DNA of 64,000 nucleotides from Eucommia ulmoides (GCA_016647705.1 CM028326.1:26846901-26910900), one strand, 5' to 3'. Positions 10,632 through 23,178 are shown, numbered from the stretch's first letter. Notes: a model not told the origin generated them from the letters alone. Translations and numbers: made by a program.

Positions 10632-11976
10632 ATCCTTCCCCCTAAAAGAAATCTTGTCTCGAAATTTTAGTTACCTTAATCCAATAATTACAGATATTTA
10701 TTCCTTATCTTCTCTTCTCTTTCCCATGTTGTCTCTTCTACGATGTGACTGCACCATAGTACTTTCGCTAACAGAATCATTTTTGTTTGTAGTACTTGAT
10801 TTTTATGATTTAAAATCTGCACTGACTTCTCAACGTATAATAAGTCTTCCTTCAATTCGATTGGTTGAGCAGTCAACACATACGAAGGGTCTGACGCATT
10901 TTTTTAGAGTATCGAGACATGAAAAATATTATGCAATCTAGAAAATTCTGATAGTAGGGCTAGTCGATAGGCCGCTGTACTGATATTTTCTAGAATCTCA
11001 TATGACCCGATATATCTCGGACTGAGTTTTTCCTTCTTCTCAAATCTCATTATGCCTTTCCACGGAGATATACGTAAAAAAATGTAATTATCTATTTCAA
11101 ATTCCAACTTACGTCTGTGTTTGTCAGTATAGTTCTTTTGTCGACTTTGAGCAATCTTCAACCTTTCTTGAATTGCTTTTATGTTTTCCATTGTCATCTG
11201 AGCTATGTCAGGCATTAAAAATTTTTATTCTCCAACTTCAGTCTAACAGACTAAAGTTCTGGATGTTCTGCCATACAATGCTTCTTATGGTGCCATTTTA
11301 TTTCCCGAATGATAACTATTGTTATAAGCCAATTTCATCAATGTTAAATGATTATCCCAACTACCAGAAAATTCTAGAACACAACCCCTTAACATATATT
11401 TCAATGTCTAAATTGTACGCTCTGATTGGCCGTTAGTCTGAGGATGAAAAATTGTATTTAATTTTAATTTGGTACCTAGAGCAGCTTGAAGACTCGGCCA
11501 GAATTTTGACTTAAATTTTGGATCTCTATCCGACACTATAGAAACTGACGCACCATGAAATCTGACGATCTCGTCAATATACAATTTTTCATACTTGTCC
11601 AAGGAGTACGTGGTTTTTGCAGCTTTAAAATGAACAAATTTTGTAAGTCTATCAATAATCACCCAAATAGAATTATGTTTCTTTTGAGTATGGGGAAATC
11701 TCAAAACAAAATCCATTGTGATGTGTTCCCACTTCCATTTTAGGATAGGCAAAGGCTGCAATAATCCTCCTAGATGTTGGTACTCGATCTTTACTTGCTG
11801 ACAGACAAGAAACCTGATAACAAATTCTGTAATTTCTCGTTTCATCCTATTCCACCAATAGTGTTCTCGCAAGTCCTGATACATTTTGGTACTGCCTGGA
11901 TGTATTGTATACGCTGAGCTATTCGCTTCCTTCAAGGTATCTTTCTTCAAATTGACATTATTAGGCACACATAGTC
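10632..11976 (-). pseudogene. Gypsy-1 integrase and chromodomain
   Basis: Reading leftward, the minus strand encodes the HHCC zinc region (H-P-G-S-T...H-Y-W-W, then F-L-V-C-Q-Q; the first Cys of the usual C-L-V-C is Phe), the integrase core with VIIDRLTK, SDRDPKF and the final Glu in NGQSERTI, and the GPYEIL-like C-terminal domain. A chromodomain ends it (about 10688-10879, motif VEETTWERE). The three catalytic acidic residues remain but frames shift at about 11216-11407. The chromodomain places it among chromoviruses, most like Tekay/Del. Copia-1 inserted at 11977, and the upstream part of the polyprotein resumes at 49676. Confidence 0.85.
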
Positions 11977-14109
11977 TGTTGGCCCAAAGAGCAGTCCAAG
12001 AAGGGGGGTAAATTGGGTAATTACGGAATTTAAACAATTAATTTCTTTAAATACGTAATATCAAATAATCAATTTTCCTAAATTAATTACAATCTTAGTC
12101 ACGCAGAGGATATGTGTTAAATATTAAGCGCACACCCAAATACAATATAATATAAAATAAACAATGCAACACATAATAATATATCTTGATTTGGTCAAAC
12201 TAGTCTTGCCTACGTCCAGTTCCCCGAGCTCCACGGAGATTCGCAATCCACTAAACCCCTTTGATCCCTTTACCAGGTAAGAACCAAATCCTTACAATGA
12301 TTCTTTTACAGGCACAGAATAAACCTTTACAAATTACCCTTTTCCCGGGCCAAGGATGAACCTTATCATTTTCCAAACCAAAGATTAACCTAATACTCTT
12401 TCACTTATACTTTTCACAGGGAATGATGAACTTTTACAATTTACTCAAAATAATAATTTAAATACCGAAAGAAATAAAACTAATTCGTTTTAAGGGAAAA
12501 AAAATAATCTAACCTTTTTATAGGATAAAGATCAAACCCTAATAATTTTTACTAGAAAAAGATTGAACCTAGCTACCTTGACTAGATACCACCCCAAACG
12601 TATCTAATCTACTCAAACTCATAAATACAAAAAATATAAGTTTGTCCATTCAAGGAGCTTCTACCACCTCAATACAAATATATTCGATTAATGTCCCGAA
12701 TAATTACTACGTGATAGATATAATGTGAGGTAAATAAAATCTGATTAATTAATAAAGTGGGTAGCACAATTTAAAGCACGTAATAAGATAATCAAATAAA
12801 ATCGTTTAAAAAGATTTTTCGGCTTTTAAGTTTAAAACGATTTTCTAAACAATCAAGCAATCAATAAAAATATAAATTCAAAGTAAATAACAAAGATTGG
12901 AAAGATCTTACTGGAAAACATCGAAGATAATGATAGTATCGCAATAGAACACAGGTCGATCAAGCCAAATCAAAATTAGATCAAGAACGAAGAATAAATC
13001 TCTCACAAAAATTTCAGAGTAAATATAACTCTTAGAAAAACTTGAACTGAATGTTCTTAATGTGTTGATCTCAATTCCCGCAAGTCTATATTAATAGACA
13101 AATATCAAGCTCTTTAACGACTAGTTTTTCAAAGATATACCTATAAAAGATACTCTTAGACCTCATATATGATAAACTTTCAATTTAGGAGTATTTCACT
13201 TAAAAATGACTTTCGATTCTCTCAAATAAGTCTACAAAATTATTCTCAATTTAAAACTATAAAGGTAGGAAGTATTAATTCATTTAGATTAGGAGAATCT
13301 CAAAGTATATTGAGCAAATCAATAAGGATGATAGAATGGATAGATAATATCTTAATTAGGTTCAAATCCCCCAGATCTCTCCCTTGAAATCCTAAAAAAT
13401 AGATAGATTTTGACTAAGAGACCAAATCTCTCGATTTTTCAACTTCCTTAGTCAGTTGACCGAGCCCTATAGGTCCGAAATACATTCGTTCCTTATAGGC
13501 CAGTCGGTTAATCGACTGTCTCTAATTAGTTGACTGAGTGGATCAGTATGCTCAATTCCTTTGCCAATTCATCCACTGTTTCAAACGACTGACTGACCTC
13601 TTTAATTCACTTGATCGACTGAATTAGTAGCATCTCGTTTCAGCTTCAAAACTCGCTATTTGATTTGGTTGACCGATTGCTTTTCTTGATTGACTGATTT
13701 GACCAGATTACTTTACTTTTTATACTTTAAAACATGTTTTCTATTTAGGTCAATTATCAATTTTATTTTACATAAGGAGCACATTCAATATCTTAAATTA
13801 GAATATTAAACTCTATCATTGCATATCAAGACATACATCAAAATAACTTATTTAAAGTGTCGTGTGTGATCCTAGTTCGAGTTACATTAAGAGTATATAA
13901 GTAGAAAGTTGTTTTCACCTATTTTTTTTCAAAGTCTTCAAATCTTTTCATATATTCATTACGTCCATCTTGCACCCTTTATATTTCCTTCATGAAGTTT
14001 TCTTCTTAATCACATGCATGAAACTTATAGATCTAAAACATTTGATGAAATCATTAGTTCTATAAAAAAAATCAATACTTAATTGTTCATCAAAACCTTG
14101 GATTGAACA
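11977..14109 (-). mobile_element. Copia-1 3' LTR (Sirevirus type)
   Basis: Starts TGTTGGCCCAAAGAG and ends CTTGGATTGAACA; the sense strand is minus (TGTTCAATCC...GGCCAACA). A purine run (AAGGGGGGAGAT on minus) abuts its end at 14110-14121. It lies exactly inside the Gypsy-1 integrase. The flanking pentamers TAGTC (11972-11976) and CAATA (49676-49680) sit where a 5-bp target duplication belongs but have diverged. A cluster of GTTGACTGA/GTCGATT-type repeats (13440-13700) marks the U3. Confidence 0.8.
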
Positions 14110-15594
14110 ATCTCCCCCCTTTTTATGATGATAATTAACTTTGATATTTTCTTTAAAAAATAATGTAACCACGCTCCCTCTAAATTCGAGGACGGATATT
14201 TAAAGTCATTTAAGCATGATTACAAAACACAAACAAATAATGATAAATATATGCAATATACACCCAATTTAATTAATCATTATATTCAACATTAAGCCCA
14301 ATAACTAACGTCTCCCTTTAATCAATGCAATGCTTAGGAGAACAAACAAATTCCTAAACATCAATTAACTCATTTAAACATTAACTTATCCCCCTTTGTT
14401 ATATCAAAAAAGGGGGACGGAAACCGAAAAATACCATTCTAGGCATACATCGTTATGCCTAGCTATACGTAAACATCGAATTTTTTTCATGAATTGATCT
14501 TTCGCTAGAGGTTTGGTAAATATTTCGAAAAGCTAATCGGAGGTATGGACATACTCAATAGTTACATCCCTTTTCTGAATTTGATCACGAATAAAATGAT
14601 GTCTAATCTCTATGTACTTAGTTTGTGAGTGTTGTGTCGGATTCTTACTTAAGCATATAATACTTTTATTATCACAATTAATTGGGACTTCCTCTATACA
14701 TATTCCAAAATTATATAATTATTACTTAATATATAAAATTTGAGTGCAACAATCACCAGCCGCCATATACTCAGCCTCAGTAGTAGATAAGGCAATTGAG
14801 TTTTGTTTCTTATTAGACCAAGAAACCAAAGCATATCCGAAAAAGTGACATGACTCACTTATGCTTTTACGCTCAAATTTTCATCCGGCAAAATCAGCGT
14901 CGGAGTAACTAGTTAACTTAAAGTTACTCTCCCTAGGATACCATAATCTTAGGTCACTTATTCCTTTCAAATATTGAAAGATTTGCTTAACTGTAGTTAG
15001 ATGCAATTCCTGAAGACAAGACTGACATCTAGGACACAAGCATACACTAAACATTATGTCAGGTCTATTAGCAGTAAGATACAGTAAGTTACTAATCATA
15101 CATCGATACATTTTCTCATTTACGTTTTTGCCCATATTATCTTTGTTTATTTTCATAGTTGTTGTCATGAGAGTTTTGTACTCTTTCATGTCATTCAAGC
15201 CATACGTTTTCAACAACTCTTTAGTGTACTTGGCTTGATTAATAAAAATTCTTTCTTTGGTTTGCTTGATTTGCAACCCAAGAAAAAAAGTTAACTCTCC
15301 CATCATACTCATTTGCATAATCTTGGCAAACTCTTTACAAAAATCCTCATTAGTAGAATCGAATATAATATCATCAACACATATTTGTACTAATAGGATA
15401 TCAGAATCATTTTACTTGATAATGAAGTTATATCGCTAAGACCTCATCGAAAATAATTTTTGATCAAATATCGGCTAAGTCTCTCATACTAAGCTCTCGG
15501 AGCTTGTTTGAGGCCATATAAAGCCTTCCGAAAATTTTAAACACATGAGTGAAAAGTTTATCACTCTCAAATCCTGGTAGTTGTTCGGCATAAA
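14110..15594 (-). pseudogene. Copia-1 reverse transcriptase C-terminal part and RNase H
   Basis: Reading leftward, the minus strand holds EQLPGFESDKL, KALYGLKQAPRA, CVDDIIF (the YVDD catalytic box with Tyr changed to Cys and both Asp kept), GELTFFLGLQIKQ, the NRPDIMFSV region and SDADFAG, then RNase H with ALSTTEAEYMAA (about 14790). This is Ty1/copia RT-RNase H of the Sirevirus lineage. Frames break at about 14880, 15320 and 15460. A solo LTR interrupts it at 15595, and the preceding RT residues continue at 17207. Confidence 0.85.
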
Positions 15595-16560
15595 TGTATG
15601 CGCGAGGATTCACAACCATCCTCCTCGCGGTAATTGGACTACTCACAAGTGTACGAGGACTAGTTTTAATATAATGGATCTTGTAAGATCGGATATCGTT
15701 CAACTGGGAATGGCAGGTAATTCGGTTGAGTATTGCGATTTCAATAGTTTCATATTATCTCGACTAATCAAATTTTGTTTGTTTTCTAATTAATATACTA
15801 AGATAAACGACAACTATGAAGTTAGTTCTAATTACACTAATTACTTAGGCATTGATTTCTTTCACATAATGCATAATCGAAGTCATTAAGTTAGCTGTAA
15901 TGGTTCTCTATCTATTCCGACAATCTCTGTATCAATAACTCCTCCGCTACCTCTCCCGAGTGTAAGATGGGGGATTACACGACTTCGTGTCAACGAAGAA
16001 ATCCCCTTCAACGTCTTAACAACCCTAGGTCGCGTGAGTCTTTAGCCAACGTCATGGATTGTATACGTTCTAACGCCCTCCCGGGTCGTTAGAACGTCAC
16101 GTTCTATTTACCCTAGTCCAAATCCAGGGTTACCTCTTCCGAGTGTCAAACCCTGTATTCTCGGTTTATCAATACAAGCATAATATCAAGAATAATGGTA
16201 AACACAATCAGATTTAGGCAAACAACACATTAAAGTAACACTAATTCATTCAACTTGACAATTACATGATTTCAACTACACTTAAGTAACATTTAACTAA
16301 TACTATAAGATTTTAACCATATACCATACAAAATAAAAGGGATTCAACATTCTTAGATATGAAAAAGTGATTACAAAGATAAAAACAAGAGAGAAACGAT
16401 CAAATCTGGAAGTGAAACGATTCACTGTCGCTAATGATTGATCCACAAGTGATTCTTCTTTATCCGAATGATGAACCTCCTTCTTGATCTTCAAAATATA
16501 GCTTAGGAGATTTCTACTAGGGTTAGGGTTCTTCAACTCCCTGTTTTAGACGTGGGAAAG

Positions 16561-16573
16561 GGGTATAAATAGG
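16561..16573 (-). promoter_or_regulatory. TATA box of Athila-type solo LTR
   Basis: Minus-strand CCTATTTATACCC, directly downstream (in sense) of the palindrome array. Equivalent TATTTATATCCCC and GCTATAAATACCCC lie in the related LTRs at 18966 and 34903. Confidence 0.65.
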
Positions 16574-16625
16574 CCTAGGGGTTAAAAAATATCTAAATAG
16601 ATATTTTGGGTTGTTCTGCGAATTT

Positions 16626-17012
16626 CGCCTAAGCGGTAGAATATTCACCTAGGCGGAGTTTAAGTCGGTTAGAATTCTTCCTAGGCGATGGTTTCTTCGC
16701 CTAGGCGGAGGACTAACTTCTTGGGCCCCCTTTCTCTCTAACAGATTTTCGCCTAGGCGGTATCTACTTCGCCTAGGCGGATTTATAACAGTGCAGCTCT
16801 TCCAGCAGTTCAACACTTCTAGCGTTCTGATGGATTTCGGCCTAGGTAGTGGAAATTTCGCCTAGGCGGATTCAATACTTCAGCCCTTGCAACCTTCTGA
16901 CGGATTTCCGCCTAGGCGGTGGAAACTTCGCCTAGGCGGATTTCAACTCTTCATCTTTTGCAACTTTCTGATGAATTTTCGCCTAGGCGGTGGATACTTC
17001 GCCTAGGCGAAA
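16626..17012. repeat. CGCCTAGGCG palindrome array in LTR U3
   Basis: About twelve copies of the palindrome CGCCTAGGCG or close variants in under 400 bp. They often come in pairs about 20 bp apart, as in CGCCTAGGCGGTGGA then CTTCGCCTAGGCGGA. The pairs recur roughly every 70-100 bp. The array occupies the U3 just upstream of the TATA box. Variants are mostly C-to-T or G-to-A at CpG sites, as expected from methylated-cytosine decay. Confidence 0.85.
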
Positions 17013-17206
17013 TTGCGCTGTTATTTGAAACCTTCTTTTTTCATCTTTTTGGCTACCCATTTCTCCACCATTTCGCTCGGTTTGCCGATTGTTTACGTCC
17101 CTTCTCCTGACTAATAAAAATAGCTAAAAAGGTATTCAAACTCAAATAAAATACTCGAAAACTGAAAAATTTGGTTTAGAATTAGATAGGTATTTTACAC
17201 CAATCA

Positions 17207-17430
17207 ATAAACTTCTTCTGATAGAAAGTCATCCAAGAATGCACTCTTTGTATTCATTTGATATAATTTAAAATTTCGTGAACATGCAAAGGCGAGTAAC
17301 ATTTTAATAGCTTATAATCTAACCACAGGAGCATAAGTCTTATCATAATCAATTCTCTCTTCTTGATTATAGCTCTGTGCTACTAATCTTGTTTTATTTC
17401 TAATTACCATACATGTTTCATCATTTTTGT
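17207..17430 (-). pseudogene. Copia-1 reverse transcriptase N-terminal segment
   Basis: The minus strand encodes MVIRNKTRLVAQSYNQEE, the D-Y-D-K-T-Y-A-P-V-V-R-L box and SAFLDDFLSEEVY, the standard order at the start of the copia RT core. One in-frame stop follows A-P-V-V-R-L. It joins the segment left of 15595 once the solo LTR is removed. Copia-3 truncates it at 17431. Confidence 0.85.
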
Positions 17431-18586
17431 TGATCCTAAGGTTTTGATGGACAGTTAAGGGTTGGTGGAACTAACGTGTTTATTGAGTATTTCAGTTTAA
17501 GAGTTTCATTCAAGATAATATCGTGAAGTAATTATGAAGGATGCAGAGACAGACATTAAAGAGTATTGAAGATTCTAAAGCTATTAGGTGAAACCAACTT
17601 CAATCTATTTTACTCTTAATGTATCCTGATTAGGATCACACACGACAAAATTTAATGATTAATATTTGTGTGTTCAATTTGATAAAATTAAGGTCATAAT
17701 TTGTGTTCAATTATTTGCTCCAATGTGAAATTGAAAAATGAAAATTGACTTAAGCAAGATTAGTGTTTAAAATTAAATATTAGTGTCAATTTAGTAAACG
17801 GAGAAAAAAAAATTAGTTGAAGGGTGTAAAACATTGAAGTTTGGAGTTAAAATAATTTGAGAGTAGGGTGTTCCAGCATTGATCGGTCAACTGAACATCA
17901 AACGATCGGTCAACCGATGAGGATGGGCTAGAAAAAGGATGAGTCTATGAATCAATCATTCAACTGACCAAGAGAGATCGGTCAACCAATGAACTGAAAT
18001 GAAACTCTCTGTATTAATCGGTTGATCGACTATAGGTGATCAGTCAACCGACCAGGGCCAAACTTTGGCCTGAAAAAGCATCCTGAATCGATCGGTCAAC
18101 CGACCCATGGGGGATTGGTCAACCGACCATTGTTTGAGAAATGTCTTGAGCTACAACCTGAATCGATCGGTGGATTGATGGCCTATGATCAGTCAACCGA
18201 CTGTGTAGTTACAGGTTGGAGGATTTTTGGGATTTACTCAAAACTAGTCGTTAACTAGTTGTTTTTGGATTTTATGATTGAGATATTTTTGAGATTTGGA
18301 TATATTAAAGATATAATACTCCTATTATAAGTGCATTTAAATGTCATATCTTTAGGAAACTAAAAGGGCCTGTTTCAAAATAGTTTAAATAGACCTGCAT
18401 TTTTTGAGATCAATATCACATCAATCAAGAACTTTCAGTTCTTGAGCTTTCTCAGAGTTGTTATTATGAGATTATATCGAGAGATAAATTGTGTGAAAAG
18501 TTTTTGAGTTAAAGCACTATTTATTTTGGCGTCACCAATCTGAGCTGTCTAGCAATTCAATTTTCAACTTTTCGGTGGTATCTAGG
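17431..18586 (+). mobile_element. Copia-3 5' LTR, partial (Sirevirus type, plus sense)
   Basis: Begins TGATCCTAAGGTTTTGATGG, the exact sense-strand start of the Copia-2 LTRs read in reverse. The U3 carries many TCGGTCAACCGA-type palindromes (17880-18205). It is cut at 18586 by the Athila-1 LTR; the remainder and the body of the element are not found and were presumably lost in the deletion near 49542. The upstream pentamer is TTTGT (17426-17430). Confidence 0.75.
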
Positions 18587-19903
18587 TGATAGATTGATTT
18601 TATCTATATATTTCCAATCTGAATTTGATAGTTTTCGAGTTTTCTTTTAGTGTTTTCATTAATTTTTAGTTGTTTTATGTAGATCAGGTGTTATGGGCAA
18701 AAACAGTTGAAAATCAAGCTCGTCGATAGGACGTCGGTGAAGAAACGAGTGAAAAAAGAGCCAAGGAGTATTTTTTCCTGCTGCTCGCTACAGTGCACAA
18801 GCCAAAAGGCCATTGTCCTTTGCTTGCTGTAGCGTACAACCTTTTGGCTTGGTTTCTACTGTTTGCTCGCTACAGCAAAATCATGCCCACTGCCTTGCGC
18901 GCTGCAGCGCTGTTACACCAACTGACAACGCGTTTTGGAGATATTTTTAAGATCTTTTTTATTTCTATTTATATCCCCTTAATCCTCTATTGTCAAAGAC
19001 GTTTTTTGGAGCCCTAGAATTAGACCAAGCAAGAGGAGATTATCATTAGAAAAGAGGAAACGTTTTTGGAGTGGACTTTGCGAAAGTAAAATCATTCACT
19101 CTTCAGATTTGGCTATCCTATTTTGTTTCTCTCTTTTATTATAATTTTTTTTTGGTTGTTTTGATGATGTATATCTCATTTGAAGTTGAATATTTTGTTA
19201 TAACCATGTGTGGCTAAAAATTTATTGTCTACGGATTAATGTAGTTTATAAGTATTGTATTTGAGTAAATCTATGTTATGATAACGATTCTTCGTCCCTA
19301 TTCTATTGTGTTTACCATTTTATCATTTCCATTGTATGATATTATATGATATTGTGGTTTATTTGAGAATACGGAGTTTGACACTCGGGAGAGGTAACTC
19401 CAGATTCGGACTAGGTTTAAACACTACACAAGTTTTAATGTTTCGGGAGATTATTAGAACGTGTGCAATCTATGAGGTTGGGCAAGACGTATGTAATTGT
19501 TGAAACGCTTGATAGGTATATCGGTGTTGACGTGGTTGCATATTCACTCATTTTACACTCGGGAGAGGTAGTGAGTGAGTTTTAGAAACCTAGATTGTTG
19601 AATAGGTTGATGACTATTAGTATAAACTAGACTAAATCAAACACGTATAAGTGAACGAAGTTAATCCCTAAATAATCCATTCCCATAGAATTTATTCCAA
19701 GTATTTTAGTTTAATTAGTTTTCATATCTCGAACACCTTTCAAATCTTTAATCCTCTAGATAGAATTAAGTTATATTAATTGTAGTACTTAGCTTGTTCT
19801 AACGATAAGTCACAGTGGACGATACTCAATCTTTGGATCTCTTTATTACTTGTTGATCTCATGCACTTGCGAGTAATTTAAAGTGCATAAATTATCGCCA
19901 ACA
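18587..19903 (+). mobile_element. Athila-1 5' LTR
   Basis: Begins TGATAGATTGATTTTATC, the inverse of the ends of the LTRs at 17206, 35460 and 39172, and ends TATCGCCAACA. It is followed two bases later... by the Athila primer site. The upstream pentamer is CTAGG. A palindrome array (about 18780-18915; CGCTACAGTG, GCTGTAGCG, GCGCTGCAGCGC) precedes the TATA box TATTTATATCCCC (18966-18978). The U5 repeats ACACTCGGGAGAGGTA twice (19381 and 19555). The matching 3' LTR is missing. Confidence 0.8.
18966..18978 (+). promoter_or_regulatory. TATA box of Athila-1 LTR
   Basis: TATTTATATCCCC lies about 380 bp into the LTR, immediately downstream of the U3 palindromes. Confidence 0.6.
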
Positions 19904-19909
19904 AATTTT

Positions 19910-19926
19910 TGGCGCCGTTGTCAGGG
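19910..19926 (+). other. Athila-1 primer binding site (tRNA-Asp)
   Basis: TGGCGCCGTTGTCAGGG, matching the Athila/Tat primer site complementary to the 3' end of tRNA-Asp with one or two changes. It lies just after the LTR end at 19903. Confidence 0.85.
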
Positions 19927-20046
19927 ATTTAAAGTTAGTAATTAAGTTGATATTACTACCAAATAGCTCAATATTAATTTAGACATTATTTTGTTTTATT
20001 TATTTTTTGTTTAATCTTTTTTGTTGGTTGTGGTGACTAACAGTGT

Positions 20047-20336
20047 ATGCGACGTAACCGAAGTTTGGAATTCCTTGCTCTTGATCCAGAAATTGAACGT
20101 ACATTAAGGAGGTTAAGGAAAGAAAGGAGAAACCAAGATCGAGAAATGGCCTATGGTGGTGATGACCGTGTACCATGACAACCGCTAGCGCCTCAATTAC
20201 TACCGCAACAACCACCAGAACCTAAAGTATAACAACAACGGGGCTTTCGGGATTACTACAGACCCGTTATATTCAACAACTATTTAGGGATCCGGAGGTA
20301 ACCAATCTAAGCCAACAACTTTGAATTGAAACCCGG
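20047..20336 (+). pseudogene. Athila-1 gag N-terminus
   Basis: The ATG at 20047 opens MRRNRSLEFLALDPEIERTL then RRLRKERRNQDREM, typical of Athila gag starts, and meets TGA at 20176-20178. Degenerate gag sequence (proline/glutamine-rich, then an L-F-R-D-P-E-V-like stretch) follows to 20336, where Copia-2 is inserted. Gag resumes at 31474. Confidence 0.8.
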
Positions 20337-22452
20337 TGTTGGCTTAGTGGAATACCCAAGAGGGGGGGTGAATTGGGTAATTAAAAAATTATCAGAATAA
20401 TAACTTCAACAAATCAAGTAGTTAATTTTAATCCTAAATTAATTATTATCTTTATATCACAGGGAAATTATCAAATCAACTAAGTGCACACAAAACAACA
20501 ATAATAAAATAAAGATTGCAGCATACCAGAAATTTATATTGGTTTACCAAGTTACTCTTGACTAATCCAGCCATTCGAGTCCTATGGAGAGTCGTACCCA
20601 CTAATACTCAAGATCCCTTTAAAGATAGGAACAAAATCCTCACAAAGATTATTTTACAGGCTCAGAATCAACCTTTACAAAATCATTTTCACAAGCTAAG
20701 GAAGAACCTCTACTTTTTATAGGTTAAAGAATAATTTAATTCTTTTTAACACAGAGACAAAAGAATCAAAACCTCACCAACAGTCCAAATATCCTTTTAC
20801 TCGGTAAGGATTAAATCGTTACAAAATTCACATAAATTAATTCTATTCAGGAAGAATTACTACCTCAATCTCTTTATAGGAAGAGACTAAAACTGGCTAC
20901 CATTTGATTAAATACCTCCAACAGTATTTAATCCGTCACACTACTCACCAATACAAATTGATAAACAAATTATCTCACTCGAAACTTCTACCACCCCAGA
21001 TAAATTAAAACTCGATTAATATCTCAAAACAAGTGATAGAAATATATGAGATAGTCAAAATCTGATTTTTAACAAAAAGATGGGTAGCACATAATTTAGC
21101 ACGTAATCAGATTCAAAAAATTGTTTATGAAAATATTTTCTTCAATAAAAATAAAAAACAATTTCTAAAGATCAATTTCCAAAAATTAAACAAGCAATAC
21201 AATATTGAAAGTAATTAGAAATATCTTACCGGGGAATCCACTGAAAAATAATTAGAACGTAGTTACTTCAGATACGGTAGCAGCAATGATTAATAGCCAA
21301 TGATTCTTAAGATTGTCTCTTAGAATAACTCTCACAAAATCTCAATATAATATCTCTTAGAAAATCTCAAGTATGACCTTTTAATTTCTTAATTTCTCTT
21401 AGCCACTCTTAATGATATAAAAAACGTAAGTCTATATATATGAGATATAAATCACATCTCTAACGGCTAGTGCCCATATGTCATGACACTTAAATACTCT
21501 CTTAAACCCCTTATATCATTATAATTTCATTTTGATTCAATTTATTTAATTATAGCTTTTAAATCTCTCAATTAAGTCTCCCAAATATTTCTCAATCTCA
21601 ATAGAAACAATTTTATGTACCAGATTGAGAAACATTAAAACTTAATGACACGAACCAAATCAATAGGAATTAAATAATAGGTGTAATATATCATAAAATC
21701 CCTAAAATCTCTCACAAATCCCAACAAAAAATGACTACTTTTATATATGAATTCAGAATTCCATAATATCCTGAAACTGACACACCAATCGACCGTTCGA
21801 TTCAAGATGTAGCTAAGCCAAAGATTCTATGCCCATCGGTCTACCTATCTGTCGACTTAGAGATTTAGAGAGTTTCATTTCTCTTGATCGGTCGACTTAC
21901 CTGTTGACTTAGAGATTCAGAGAGTTTGCCTGCTTTGTCCGATCGACTTACTAGTTAACTGAGAGATACAGAGAGTTTGCCTTATACGCTTCAGTCGACT
22001 TACCAATCAACCTAAGAATACTGAATCTCTTTTCTAAACTCATTTTTAACACATTCTCATTTACATTTTCGCCCCTTTGACCATTTTCTTTTCTTAATTA
22101 GCTCTTCTAAATACTTAACTCTAATTTTAATCAATTATAAGTATTTCTTTTTCAATTACACATAGGAAAAAATAATTTAACTAATTAGGATCCTATTAAA
22201 AACACACATATTTATAAAAATTATTTAAAAATCTTTTTGTGTCGTGTGTGATCCTAATTGGGATATTAAGAGTTGAAATTTAAACCTGAGTTATTTTTCC
22301 TAGGTTCTTCAAATTCTTCGACTTCTTAATCCTTCATCATCTTTATCATCAAATCTTCATCAATTAGAACTAATAAACTGAAACACTTAAACAAACCATT
22401 AGTCTCACAAAAAAACATCAACATTTAATTGTCAATCAAAATCTTAAGATCA
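20337..22452 (-). mobile_element. Copia-2 3' LTR
   Basis: Starts TGTTGGCTTAGTGGAATACC and ends AATCTTAAGATCA; sense is minus (TGATCTTAAG...). It is 2116 bp, against 1989 bp for its partner at 29485. The difference is mainly a 124-bp segment (22259-22382) missing from the right LTR. The flanks CCCGG (20332-20336) and CACGC (just past 31473) are at best a decayed target duplication. Repeats of GTCGACTTACC type lie in the U3 (21790-22010). Confidence 0.85.
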
Positions 22453-23178
22453 ATAATCTCCCATTTTTTTATGATAACAATTAATTTTGATGTTTTCTTC
22501 AAAACAATAATATAACTACACTCTCCTTGAATCCGAGGACGGGTTTTATAACGCTTTTAAGCATAAGAATTAATATTTAAAAAGAAATGATCAATAAAGC
22601 ACAAATATAAAAATTAAACCCCCTTAAGATATTCAATAAAATATCAATTAATTCTCCTCCTTTGTCATCTTCAAAAACAAAATTTAGGGAAGGGTGAACA
22701 CTCAATAATTCTACTTTAGGCAAACATATTATTTACTTAGAAAGAATAAACCTAAAGTAATCAAATCAGAATATTGATAATATATATTTATTTATTTATT
22801 TTAAAAACACATTGAATCAATCCAGAAAAATCAACTTTATGCATTAAAATCATTTTCAGCAAATACCATGTGGATCATCATTAGAGATAGAAGATTTAAC
22901 TAAGTTGATCAAGTCTAGTTAATCCATCAAAATTCATACACTAGAAATCAAGTTTCACCACAATCCTAAATTAACTATTACAGACCAAAAATAATAAATG
23001 TGGAACTTGTCTGAATAACAAAATTTTAAAAATAATAAATAAGGTCTAATGGGGGTTCTATCCAGAAAAGTGATAATAAAGTCCTATCAGACTAATAGCT
23101 AGCTGCTGAGGATACAAAGCACCTGGATGAACAATTGGTACTGGAGTCATTTGCTGATGAAACGGCGTTGATAGTCCT
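22453..23178 (-). other. Copia-2 3' untranslated region and env-like tail
   Basis: A purine run (minus, AAAAAAATGGGAGATTA) at the LTR edge is the polypurine tract. The rest is AT-rich and non-coding, except 23058-23178, where the minus strand carries the last ~40 codons of the env-like ORF (proline/glutamine-rich, TAG at 23058-23060), continuing the frame broken by the solo LTR. Confidence 0.65.

Larger units (their letters stand above)
15595..17206 (-). mobile_element. Solo Athila-type LTR in Copia-1
   Basis: A 1612-bp LTR beginning TGTATGCGCGAGG and ending TTTTACACCAATCA, flanked by perfect 5-bp duplications ATAAA (15590-15594 and 17207-17211). The copia RT frame resumes directly across it (SEEVY before, AEQLPGFE after). 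It shares ACAAGTGTACGAGG, the CTCTCCCGAGTGTAAGATGG block and the palindrome array with the LTRs at 33166, 33748 and 37479. No internal sequence remains, so it arose by LTR-LTR recombination. Confidence 0.9.

Noticed and set aside
11977..12037. N-terminal extension of the Gypsy-1 integrase frame
   Set aside because: The extra residues are encoded by the Copia-1 LTR, which begins at 11977.
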